A stretch of 17,382 nt of DNA from contig CAIPJU010000602.1 of assembly GCA_903865465.1 (NCBI GenBank), positions 1-17,382 on the forward strand, in the 5' to 3' direction. Within the stretch, counting starts at the first letter, position 1, and each line of letters begins with the position of its first letter. This stretch comes from an uncultured Bacteroidota bacterium. Its GTDB lineage: Bacteria > Bacteroidota > Bacteroidia > Bacteroidales > VadinHA17. The notes under the pieces are model-generated. The model saw nothing but the letters and a program-made list of their open reading frames with translations, had not been told where the DNA came from and did no database searches. A program made the position numbers and the translations under genes. Positions 1-7,233 of the stretch are shown one piece after another.

Positions 1-441
1 AGTACAGTATTAAGAAAAGCTTTCATTGTTGGATTAGGCTATATTGGTGCAAATGAAGGAGAAAAATATGGTGGTGAGCTATTAATTGGTAAAGAACATG
101 TAGTTCTTTTAGCGTCCATCTCACAATTGAATCCAATACAGATAGCAACGATTTCAGGTACACCTAATGCTATAGGTTATGGCCTTCAAGTTGGCCTCAG
201 AATTCCTTATCCGTTGGATTTTATTATACATGGCGGTGTTGGTGTGAAAACATATACGGAGAATGGCTTATCATCTACAAGTACTTCAAACAAAGAAATA
301 GATTATTATACAGGCATTGCTGGAATAACACTGCCAATTCATATAACCCGCTCATTTGGTATTTATATAAAAACTGAATATTGGTTAGGAAAAGAAAACA
401 ATAATGGAATACTTAGGTATGCAGGTGGAATTTTATTTTAA
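1..441 (+). CDS. C-terminal part of an outer-membrane beta-barrel-like protein (5' end outside window)
   Basis: The reading frame is open from the first base to the TAA at 439-441, giving 146 residues with no convincing start, so the gene begins upstream of the window. A TTG at 127 is in frame, but the coding character continues before it, so it is unlikely to be the real start. The protein alternates short hydrophobic and polar stretches rich in Gly, Tyr, Ile and Thr, such as GYGLQVGLRIPYPLD and GIYIKTEYWLGK. It ends in Gly-Gly-Ile-Leu-Phe. A terminal Phe after amphipathic strands is typical of outer-membrane beta-barrels recognised by the BAM machinery. No specific family is recognisable from this fragment. 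It could be a small opacity-type or PorT-like barrel, and its function is unknown. A terminator about 185 bases downstream separates it from the efflux operon. Confidence 0.6.
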   Translation, partial: STVLRKAFIVGLGYIGANEGEKYGGELLIGKEHVVLLASISQLNPIQIATISGTPNAIGYGLQVGLRIPYPLDFIIHGGVGVKTYTENGLSSTSTSNKEIDYYTGIAGITLPIHITRSFGIYIKTEYWLGKENNNGILRYAGGILF

Positions 442-572
442 TGTGGGTATTGAAGCTTAATACAAGGCTGAAAAATCATGTTAAACCGGACACCAACTCC
501 TTAGACAAACCAATAGGGATTCCTTTTGTAGGCGGACTGGGATTTCTGCCCAAATCGGATAATCGTACATAG
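441..572 (+). CDS. Possible small ORF (43 codons), doubtful
   Basis: An ATG at 441 overlaps the stop codon of the upstream barrel gene (TAATG) and opens a 43-residue frame ending in TAG at 570-572. The product would be basic, beginning MWVLKLNTRLKNHVKP, with a Gly/Pro-rich second half (GIPFVGGLGFLP). There is no signal peptide, no transmembrane segment and no recognisable domain. The stop-start overlap is the arrangement expected for translational coupling, but an ORF this short arises easily by chance. It could equally be the remnant of a decayed gene or non-coding sequence. Confidence 0.12.
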   Translation: MWVLKLNTRLKNHVKPDTNSLDKPIGIPFVGGLGFLPKSDNRT

Positions 573-787
573 GAAAAAGGGATAGGTGGAATTTCATGAG
601 AGGATAACGATCAAAAAATATACTAAAAAGAGGCTGTAAATTATACCTACAGCCTCTTTTTTATTTTGTGCCCTTGACTAAATTTACGTCTTGAACTTCA
701 TCGGCTAATGTATAATGCAAACCAAAGCTGTGCTTAGGCAGTAATCCTGAATTGGTATTTAAAATAGTGCACAATTAAGAAGAAAAA
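573..787. other. Intergenic region between barrel gene and efflux operon
   Basis: Apart from the terminator at 625-661, I see no gene here in any frame. A TAAATTTA at 679-686 differs by one base from the Bacteroidota -7 consensus TAnnTTTG, but no -33 element lies at the expected distance. A TATAAT at 711-716 has a TTGAAC only 14 bases upstream. The efflux operon's promoter must lie in this stretch or further upstream, but I cannot pin it down. No clear inverted-repeat operator was found. Confidence 0.4.
625..662 (+). terminator. Strong intrinsic, probably bidirectional terminator
   Basis: A perfect 14-bp stem (arms 625-638 and 648-661; core AGAGGCTGTA / TACAGCCTCT) encloses a 9-base loop. 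It is flanked by an A-run on the left and a T-run on the right, so it could act on both strands. It follows the barrel gene by about 185 bases and insulates it from the efflux operon that starts at 788. Confidence 0.85.
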
Positions 788-1822
788 ATGGCAAACAAAA
801 AGACCGGGCTTACCCTATTAACAATCATTACATTATGTAGCTGCACTGCCCACACCAACAATCCGCCTGATAATGATCCGGGAATTCCTGTTGTGACGGC
901 TCCTGTCGAAAAGATAAACAGATCAAGGGATATTTCATTGAGCGGGAATATTGAAGGCTTTAAAACTGTCAGGCTGGGATTTATGGTGGCAGGAAAGATT
1001 GATTTCATTGCTGCAAATGAAGGAGACAAAGTCAAAAAAGGGGAATTGCTGTCAAGCCTTGATGCTGTAAGCTATTCAATAGCAAAGGAACTTGCTGACA
1101 TTCAGGTTAACCAGGTGCAGGATGAATTTGACAGGCTGAAACTAATGCACGATAAAAACAGCCTGACTGAGAGCGATTTTGTGAAAATAAGCTCAGCGCT
1201 GCAGCTGGCTAGGGCTCAACAAAAACTTCAGGCCAAAAACCTGTCAGACACGAAATTATTTTCTCCATTCGATGGAGTTCTATTAAGAAAATTGTGTGAA
1301 ACCGGAGAGATAACCGGAACCGGATTACCCCTTTTTGTGGTCTCCGACATCCGGAAAATAAAAGTCAACGCCTTCATTCCTGAAAATGAACTTCACAACA
1401 TTTCAATAGGTCAGCAGACAAGAGTTATTGTATCGGCCCTGAATGATACTGTAAGCGGAAAAATAATCGAGGTCGGCTCTGCGGCAGATGTTGCTGCACG
1501 GGCTTTTTCAGTTAAAATAGAAGTCGAAAATCCGGGGATGCTTATAAGACCCGGTATGATTGCAGAGGTATTGGTTTCATCTTTACGAAAGGAGCAGGTA
1601 ATCGCCATTCCTGTGGAAGCCCTTCTCCACGACTTTAACAACCAGAGCTATGTTTTTATAGCCGATAAAGCTCAGGGAAAGGCCTTCAGGAGAAATGTAA
1701 GCTGCGGAAAGATGCTAAACGACAGGATTGAAATTACTTCAGGGCTTAACGTTAATGACATCATTGTTACCGGCGGCCAGCAAAACCTTGTCGACGGATC
1801 ATCTGTCATCTTTAATAAATAG
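788..1822 (+). CDS. RND efflux membrane-fusion (periplasmic adaptor) lipoprotein, HlyD/AcrA family
   Basis: This is the periplasmic adaptor that joins the inner-membrane RND pump to the outer-membrane channel. At 344 residues it is in the usual AcrA/MexA range. The N-terminus (residues 1-19) is a lipoprotein signal ending in the lipobox Leu-Cys-Ser-Cys, so the mature protein should start at lipidated Cys19. The barrel-sandwich (lipoyl-like) domain is split around a short coiled hairpin. Its first half is near residues 60-95 (VAGKIDFIAANEGDKVKKGE), the hairpin is about 98-150, and its second half is about 157-186 (SPFDGVLLRKLCETGE). A beta-barrel domain follows, containing LIRPGMIAEVLV at 252-263, and then a membrane-proximal domain at about 270-344. 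It is the first gene of the operon, and the pump starts 4 bases after its stop. The substrate cannot be deduced. The hairpin is short compared with AcrA, as in many single-channel RND systems. Confidence 0.93.
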   Translation: MANKKTGLTLLTIITLCSCTAHTNNPPDNDPGIPVVTAPVEKINRSRDISLSGNIEGFKTVRLGFMVAGKIDFIAANEGDKVKKGELLSSLDAVSYSIAKELADIQVNQVQDEFDRLKLMHDKNSLTESDFVKISSALQLARAQQKLQAKNLSDTKLFSPFDGVLLRKLCETGEITGTGLPLFVVSDIRKIKVNAFIPENELHNISIGQQTRVIVSALNDTVSGKIIEVGSAADVAARAFSVKIEVENPGMLIRPGMIAEVLVSSLRKEQVIAIPVEALLHDFNNQSYVFIADKAQGKAFRRNVSCGKMLNDRIEITSGLNVNDIIVTGGQQNLVDGSSVIFNK

Positions 1823-1826
1823 GGCC

Positions 1827-4800
1827 ATGAACTTTGTAAAAGCTTCGCTTAAATACAAACAGGTTACCCTGTCGGTCCTGTTCCTTATGTTTGCCATGGG
1901 TATTAATTCGCTGGTTAATATGCCCCGACGGGAGGATCCTAAAATTACAATACCTGCCGGGCTTGTTATAGCATATTTCCCGGGTGCGGATGCCGCAATG
2001 GTCGAAGACCAGGTGACACATAAACTGGAAGATTATCTTTTCCAGTATGAAGAGGTAAAAAAAGATAAGACCTATTCGGTTACCTCCGACGGGATGGTGG
2101 TTGTTCACGTCTATATCGAAGACAACATCAGGAATCCTGATATATTCTGGAATAAGCTTAGGCATCAGATGCTTATGGCAAAAGCCATCGATCTTCCTGC
2201 TGGTGTAAAGGGCCCGGTGATCAATTCCGACTTCGGCGACACTGAATCGATGGTTATAGGAATTGAAAGCCCCGATGCGGGCAATACAGTAATGAAAGAT
2301 TATATTTCGAAGCTGGAGGACCGTCTCCGGACCATTGAAGCTGTCTCAAAGTTAAAAATCACGGGGGAACAGAAAGAACAGATAAACATCACATTCAGCT
2401 CGGAAAAACTTGCCCAGTTCGACATCAGCATTGCCCAGGCCATTAAGGTGCTGCAATCTCAGAATACTCTTTTTCCTTCGGGTGAAATCAAAAGTGAAAA
2501 TAATGTCACGACACTTCACACCGGAGGTTATTACCAGAGTGAGTCAGAGATAAGAGATCAGATTGTTGGTTCTTCAAAAACAGGAGCAACTGTAAAGATA
2601 GGAGATATTGCCAATGTCAGCAGGGCTTATTCAGAACCCGCTTCGAAAATCAGCATTAACGGCACAAATGCTCTGCTTCTTACTATTCAGATGCATGAGG
2701 GTAAGAATATAGTAAAAACAGGCAAAGAGATTGACAACATGGTAAGTGAATTTGCTTCACGTCTTCCCTCCAATATTAAACTTACCACCATCATTAATCA
2801 GCCTCAGATTGTTGACAAAAATATCTCAGAATTCCTGAGGGAGTTTCTTCTGGCGATCATCTCAGTAATAATTGTTGTGGTACTCCTTCTTCCCTTCCCG
2901 ATTGCGGCAGTCGCTGCAACCGCTATCCCCATGACTATCTCGGTGACCTTTGCCATGATGCATATCCTTGGCATTGAACTGCAGCAGGTTTCTCTGGCTT
3001 CTCTGATTGTAGTTCTTGGGATGGTTGTCGATGATGCCATTGTTATCGCCGACAACTATGTGGAACTTCTCGACAAGGGCAATGACCGGTGGACCGCTGC
3101 CTGGCGGAGTGCCACCGACCTGGTTGTGCCGGTTCTTACAGCAACAATTACAATCATCGGATCGTTCCTTCCGCTGGTAATACTAACGGGTGCTATTGGA
3201 GAATTTATCAGGGCCCTCCCATTGACTGTCACAATAGCCCTTTCATCATCTTTTCTTGTTGCAATGTTCCTGACTCCGCTTCTTTGTTATGTTTTTATCA
3301 GGAAGGGCTTGCATGACCAGAGTCCAAAAAGAGAGCTGGATAAAAAGAAAAATTCAATTCTCGATTATATGCAGGCCGGATACAACAGGTCGATAGAATG
3401 GTGCCTGCGTCATTCGAAAATTACCATATACGGGAGCCTTGCTACTATACTGTTCGCTGCTATCCTGTTTAAGACGGGCATCAGGCATAAATTTTTTCCT
3501 GAAGCCGAAAGAAACCAGTTTACGGTAGAACTCTGGATGCCAACCGGCACCAGGCTCGAAAAGACAGAAGAGGCTATTCTGAGAGTTGAAAAAAGGCTTA
3601 AAAATGACACCAGAATTAAATCGTATGCCACCTTCGTTGGAAGAAGCGCACCCCGGTTTTACTACAACTACTCACAGGAGATGCCTGCCACAAACTATGC
3701 CCAGATTCTTATAAACACAACTGATATCAAAGCTACTGCGGAATTGTACAATGAACTTACTGCCAATCTCGACAGGATAGTTCCCGAGGGCAGGCCTCAT
3801 GCCAAGCTTATGCAGCAGGGACAACCACTGGCTGCACCTGTCGAAATCAGGATTTCAGGCGATGATATTCCGGTGCTTAAACAAATCGGCGATGAGGTTG
3901 CAAATATACTCAGGGCAGCAAAAGGCAGCAACATGGTACGATCTGATTTCATGGAGGATTACTATGGACTGAAGGTCCATCTTAAAGATGAAGCTGCGCG
4001 CCTTGGTTTTACATCTGAAAACATCTCAAAAATGGTATATACCGGTTTTTCAGGATATGCCGTTTCAACTATGTATGAAGGGAATAAGCCGCTCGATATT
4101 GTGTTAAGACTGAATGAGGAAGAGCGGCATAATATCAGCGATCTTGAAAATATGTACCTGCAGTCGCCTGTAACAGGTTCAAAAATACCGTTCAGGCAGA
4201 TTGCCACCCTTGAATCCGAATGGCAACCCGGAAGGATTAACCATAGAAATGGGGTCCGCACCCTGACCATTCAGAGTGAAACAAAGAATGGAATTCTTCC
4301 CTCTGAACTTTTGAATTCTGTCAAAACTAAACTGGCGGAGCTTAAATTGCCTGTTGGCTACAGAATCGAATTCGGAGGCGAGCAGGCAAACAAGAGCGAG
4401 ACCTATGGCCATATGGCTATCGCTTTAGTTATAAGCCTTATAGCAATATTCATTGTGCTGCTGTTCCAGTTCAGGAAGCTTAAAGAAGTAGGTCTGGTTA
4501 TGCTTACCATCCCACTTAGCCTTTTCGGCGCAATTTTCGGACTGTTTATTACGGGAAATGATTTCGGATTCACCTCATTTGTCGGACTTATTAGTTTATC
4601 CGGCATTGTTGTTCGTAATGCAATTATTCTGATTGACCATACCAATGAGCTGATAGAAAAAGGTCTCGACATCCCGACCGCAGCTTTTGAAGCAGGCAAA
4701 AGAAGACTCCGGCCAATCTTCCTTACTGCCATGGCTGCGGCTATTGGTGTGCTGCCAATGATTTTATCAGGCTCACCGCTCTGGAGCCCGCTTGCAAGCG

Positions 4801-4934
4801 TCATTGCCTTCGGGGTCATATGGTCGATGATAATTTCAACCCTCACAATCCCGGTATTATATATTGCTGCAATCAAACCCGGGGATAAAAAAGAGATCTA
4901 TTTAACAAGTAATCAGAATAATAGTGAGAACTAA
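1827..4934 (+). CDS. RND-family efflux pump, inner-membrane permease (AcrB-type)
   Basis: This is a proton-driven efflux permease of 1035 residues, the normal length for hydrophobe/amphiphile RND pumps. The ATG at 1827 is preferred over an in-frame TTG at 1728, which would lie deep inside the adaptor gene; MNFVKASLKYKQ then forms the cytoplasmic lead to TM1 (about 13-31). Two homologous halves are visible, each with one TM helix, a large periplasmic loop and a TM bundle. TM2-6 lie at about 338-490, TM7 at about 531-549 and TM8-12 at about 862-1015. The paired Asp of TM4 are present as Asp402-Asp403 in GMVVDDAIVIADN. In TM10 the proton-relay Lys (AcrB Lys940) is replaced by Arg930 in GIVVRNAIILID. 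The conserved Thr of TM11 is Thr967. PRREDP after TM1 is characteristic of the superfamily. The gene overlaps the next one by 11 bases. The substrate is unknown; multidrug or toxic-compound export is the family role. Confidence 0.96.
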   Translation: MNFVKASLKYKQVTLSVLFLMFAMGINSLVNMPRREDPKITIPAGLVIAYFPGADAAMVEDQVTHKLEDYLFQYEEVKKDKTYSVTSDGMVVVHVYIEDNIRNPDIFWNKLRHQMLMAKAIDLPAGVKGPVINSDFGDTESMVIGIESPDAGNTVMKDYISKLEDRLRTIEAVSKLKITGEQKEQINITFSSEKLAQFDISIAQAIKVLQSQNTLFPSGEIKSENNVTTLHTGGYYQSESEIRDQIVGSSKTGATVKIGDIANVSRAYSEPASKISINGTNALLLTIQMHEGKNIVKTGKEIDNMVSEFASRLPSNIKLTTIINQPQIVDKNISEFLREFLLAIISVIIVVVLLLPFPIAAVAATAIPMTISVTFAMMHILGIELQQVSLASLIVVLGMVVDDAIVIADNYVELLDKGNDRWTAAWRSATDLVVPVLTATITIIGSFLPLVILTGAIGEFIRALPLTVTIALSSSFLVAMFLTPLLCYVFIRKGLHDQSPKRELDKKKNSILDYMQAGYNRSIEWCLRHSKITIYGSLATILFAAILFKTGIRHKFFPEAERNQFTVELWMPTGTRLEKTEEAILRVEKRLKNDTRIKSYATFVGRSAPRFYYNYSQEMPATNYAQILINTTDIKATAELYNELTANLDRIVPEGRPHAKLMQQGQPLAAPVEIRISGDDIPVLKQIGDEVANILRAAKGSNMVRSDFMEDYYGLKVHLKDEAARLGFTSENISKMVYTGFSGYAVSTMYEGNKPLDIVLRLNEEERHNISDLENMYLQSPVTGSKIPFRQIATLESEWQPGRINHRNGVRTLTIQSETKNGILPSELLNSVKTKLAELKLPVGYRIEFGGEQANKSETYGHMAIALVISLIAIFIVLLFQFRKLKEVGLVMLTIPLSLFGAIFGLFITGNDFGFTSFVGLISLSGIVVRNAIILIDHTNELIEKGLDIPTAAFEAGKRRLRPIFLTAMAAAIGVLPMILSGSPLWSPLASVIAFGVIWSMIISTLTIPVLYIAAIKPGDKKEIYLTSNQNNSEN

Positions 4935-6285
4935 AAAATCGGCAAAGCTAATCCTGTTGTTACTTTTCGCTCTGTTTTCGGGTAATCCGATAATTTCAGC
5001 CCAAAGTTCGGCTAACATTACCCTCGAACAGGCATTCGAACTTGCCTTGAAAAACAATCACCTGCTGAATGTAAGAAGGTATCAGGTTGAAGAAAAACGT
5101 AACAAAATTAACGAGGATATTGTAAAATTTTTCCCGACAGTTTCTGCCATCGGTACCTACCAGTATAATACTAATCTGCCGGCTATAACAATACTTCAGG
5201 GTTCCTTTGGCCAGCTGCCGCTTGGGACAAATGTAATAAAACTCCCTCCTACCGACTATCGGCTCGAAATGGGAAAGCACAGTATATATAATGCAGGCCT
5301 TACATTTTATCAGCCTGTTTCGCAGATTGCAAAAATCAATACAGGCGTTAAAATATCCCGAACTGAGATGCAGCTTGCATCGGCTGAAGAGAAGAAAGCA
5401 GTTTTTCAGGTAAAACAGTCGGTTGAAAAAATCTACTACGGACTTCTTATTCTACTGAAACAGATCGAAGAGGCTGAAATCAAATCGTCCCTTGCAAAAT
5501 CAAAACTATCAGATGCCGAAAATGCCGTATCAGCAGGAAAGACACTGGAATCGAACAGGATAGGGCTTTCAGCTTCAGCAGCCGATGAAGAACAAAACCT
5601 GCTTAAGCTTAAGATTCAATATGATGATCTTAATGATGACCTGAAAAGGCTGACCGGATCTGATCCTTCAACTATATTAATTCCCGAAACGGTTTCTTTT
5701 AATGACAAAGTCGAAACTCTGCCAGCGCCCGACTCATCAATGATTAAGGCCGAGACTGGAAACAATGATCTGAGATTAGCCTCATTATCTCAAATCAAAG
5801 CTACAGAGTCAATCAGGGCAAGCAATTTTGGCTACATTCCCGACTTCGGTCTTCTTGGCGGTTATACATATCAGGAGGGAAATAATTTATATCCTTCAAA
5901 TAATACGTTCATAGGCGCTTCCCTAAAATGGAATATACAGGATGCCTTTTCGAACCGCACTATTCAGCGACAAAGGGTCTTCATTGAAAAACAGGCTGAG
6001 GTAAACCTGGCAAATACAAGGGATCAGATAAGGAACGACATTGCAAAAGCCCATCGTAAACTCAAACAATCAGCGGAATTAATTTCAGTCGCCTACAGGC
6101 TTGTCGAATACCGGCGGGAAGATTACAGGATACAGGGCGACCGACGTTTATCGGGTTTGAATCTTGAATCAGACCTTTTGACCGCGAAAGCTACCCTGGC
6201 AAAAGCCGAATCGGACTATTTCGCAGCAAGGCTCAATTTCAGAATAGCCTTGTCGGATCTGCAAATACTTACAGGAAGCTATTAA
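4924..6285 (+). CDS. TolC-family outer-membrane efflux protein
   Basis: This is the outer-membrane exit duct of the tripartite pump, 453 residues long. It starts with GTG at 4924, inside the last codons of the pump gene. That is the only plausible start, because the frame has a stop at 4903-4905 and no ATG precedes the signal peptide. The overlap suggests translational coupling. Residues 1-26 form a signal peptide (Lys-rich start, LLLLFALFSG core, cleavage after ISA). Two outer-membrane-efflux repeats follow, about 32-240 and 265-445. They are rich in long Ala/Lys/Glu/Gln helices and begin with ITLEQAFELALKNNHLL, the standard opening of the family. The beta-barrel strands lie near 75-130 (including the aromatic-rich YNAGLTFYQP) and about 305-340. 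The protein has no N-terminal lipid Cys, unlike OprM. It ends five bases before the convergent gene on the other strand. Confidence 0.93.
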   Translation: MRTKKSAKLILLLLFALFSGNPIISAQSSANITLEQAFELALKNNHLLNVRRYQVEEKRNKINEDIVKFFPTVSAIGTYQYNTNLPAITILQGSFGQLPLGTNVIKLPPTDYRLEMGKHSIYNAGLTFYQPVSQIAKINTGVKISRTEMQLASAEEKKAVFQVKQSVEKIYYGLLILLKQIEEAEIKSSLAKSKLSDAENAVSAGKTLESNRIGLSASAADEEQNLLKLKIQYDDLNDDLKRLTGSDPSTILIPETVSFNDKVETLPAPDSSMIKAETGNNDLRLASLSQIKATESIRASNFGYIPDFGLLGGYTYQEGNNLYPSNNTFIGASLKWNIQDAFSNRTIQRQRVFIEKQAEVNLANTRDQIRNDIAKAHRKLKQSAELISVAYRLVEYRREDYRIQGDRRLSGLNLESDLLTAKATLAKAESDYFAARLNFRIALSDLQILTGSY

Positions 6286-6290
6286 CCGGA

Positions 6291-6983
6291 TTAGTACTTA
6301 ATACCCTGATCATTAAGGTATTTTATGTAGCGCTTAGCTTCATGGATTCCCGATACTTGAAGCCTGTAATACCATTCGGCTTCGCGTGCTTTGTTACCTG
6401 TTTCTGCCGATAACTTAATAATATTCAGGTATAGAAGGCCTTCGAGCGCATCGCTTTTGTTGATTTTTTCGTCGGCAAGCTTAATAAAATTTATAAGTGC
6501 AGCAGAAGGCTGATTTCCTTCAGCCAGCGAAAATGCTTCGTCAATCTTCCGGTTTAACTCCTCATCGAGCAGAACTCCATAAAATGAAAAACAATTATCC
6601 GAACAATCCTCAATAAGGTCAAACCATTTAGTTCCCTCCAGCATCCGGGAAAATGTAAGAACAAAATCAAGTTTTTCTCCCGGCGCCTTAAACTTATATG
6701 AATCGGGACAGACAGGAATTCCGCTTGAAGAGATCAAATCAAGCCTGGAACCATCGGGATAAACGATATAAATATTCCTGTCAGCGCAAAAAGCGCCACC
6801 CTCAATTCTATTTTCAATGGTCATCCATACTTTTGTGGCAGATGGTGTCAGCTCAACCTTTTTTATCTCGAGAGTAGGATGACTCTTAAGAGCATAATTA
6901 GGCCGGATAAAAGTCTGTGAGAGAATAGTGGTTCCTGACTGGAACAGGATTGCAGAGATCAGAAAAAATATTGACTTTTTCAT
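6291..6983 (-). CDS. Secreted protein of unknown function with four cysteines and a helical C-terminus
   Basis: I do not recognise this 230-residue protein. Residues 1-23 are a clear signal peptide (MKKSIFFLISAILFQSGTTILSQ), so it should be periplasmic or exported. Residues about 35-137 look like a beta-sandwich domain. They start with LEIKKVELTPSATKVWMTIEN, a pattern seen in immunoglobulin-like or DUF4352-like folds. They carry Cys66, Cys92, Cys127 and Cys131, an even number in an exported protein, which suggests two disulfides. Residues about 140-225 are helical, with small-residue periodicity like one or two TPR-type hairpins (AALINFIKLADEKINKSDALEGLLYLNIIKLSAETGN, ending in AEWYYRLQ). The gene is monocistronic and convergent to the efflux operon. 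It is divergent from phoU, so the PHO-box-like repeats at 7101-7133 lie in its upstream region and phosphate control is possible but unproven. No TAnnTTTG promoter element was found directly before it. Confidence 0.85.
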   Translation of the reverse strand: MKKSIFFLISAILFQSGTTILSQTFIRPNYALKSHPTLEIKKVELTPSATKVWMTIENRIEGGAFCADRNIYIVYPDGSRLDLISSSGIPVCPDSYKFKAPGEKLDFVLTFSRMLEGTKWFDLIEDCSDNCFSFYGVLLDEELNRKIDEAFSLAEGNQPSAALINFIKLADEKINKSDALEGLLYLNIIKLSAETGNKAREAEWYYRLQVSGIHEAKRYIKYLNDQGIKY

Positions 6984-7100
6984 ATGTGTAAATTAGCGAC
7001 GCAATTTATAAATTATTCTTCAGCAGTAAAATCAGCAGAAAATGTTTTATGGAACATTACGTGGTTTTGAATACTGATATTTAATAACTTCGCATGTTTG
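6984..7100. other. Left half of the intergenic region between the secreted-protein gene and phoU
   Basis: This stretch carries no gene I can support. A 60-codon frame on the minus strand (7195-7013) lacks a start context, a signal and recognisable composition, and it would run through the repeats and promoter of phoU. No intrinsic terminator or perfect inverted repeat was seen. The promoter of the secreted-protein gene should be here, but no TAnnTTTG match was found on the minus strand. Confidence 0.5.
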
Positions 7101-7133
7101 GTAACCAAATTGTAACAAATAAGTAACAAATAT
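7101..7133 (+). promoter_or_regulatory. Candidate PHO box: three tandem 11-bp direct repeats upstream of phoU
   Basis: Three units begin at 7101, 7112 and 7123: GTAACCAAATT, then GTAACAAATAA, then GTAACAAATAT. The period is exactly 11 bp, the conserved core is GTAACnAA and the tails are AT-rich. PhoB/PhoP sites in E. coli and Bacillus are likewise 11-bp-spaced direct repeats with a 6-7-base core (the Bacillus core is TTAACA-like). The array ends 26 bp before a -7 promoter element and precedes the operon that encodes a PhoB-type regulator, so autoregulation is the natural reading. The repeat structure is seen directly; binding by the neighbouring regulator is inferred. Confidence 0.6.
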
Positions 7134-7159
7134 CTGATTACTTTAACATTAAATGAGAG

Positions 7160-7167
7160 TAAATTTG
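7160..7167 (+). promoter_or_regulatory. Candidate Bacteroidota -7 promoter element (TAAATTTG) for phoU-phoB-phoR
   Basis: The octamer matches the Bacteroidota primary-sigma consensus TAnnTTTG exactly. Transcription would begin near 7174, leaving a leader of about 60 bases before the phoU ATG at 7234. No good -33 TTTG element lies 19-21 bp upstream. That fits an activator-dependent promoter served by the repeats at 7101-7133. Confidence 0.5.
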
Positions 7168-7233
7168 CAATTTGGAGAAGATTAAATATTTGCACTTGAA
7201 TATTCCATCATAAGAAAGGTAATTTTAACAGAG

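Noticed and set aside
691..716. Sigma70-like TTGAAC and TATAAT upstream of the efflux operon
   Set aside because: The spacer is only 14 bases instead of about 17, and the Bacteroidota primary sigma factor uses a different consensus (TTTG / TAnnTTTG).
1728..1826. 33-residue N-terminal extension of the RND pump from a TTG codon
   Set aside because: It lies inside the adaptor gene, and the ATG at 1827 gives the normal short N-terminus before TM1, four bases after the adaptor stop.
4403..4876. 157-codon ORF antisense to the RND pump gene
   Set aside because: It is a shadow of the conserved TM8-TM12 coding region, with no recognisable domain and no upstream signals.
6300..6324. Possible terminator hairpin (AATACC/GGTATT) just after the TolC gene
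   Set aside because: The stem is only 6 bp and AT-rich with an 11-base loop and a short T-run, and it lies inside the coding end of the convergent gene. It is too weak to call.
7013..7195. 60-codon ORF on the minus strand between the secreted-protein gene and phoU
   Set aside because: It has no recognisable domain and no start context. It covers the repeats and promoter of phoU, so its openness is best explained by AT-rich non-coding DNA.
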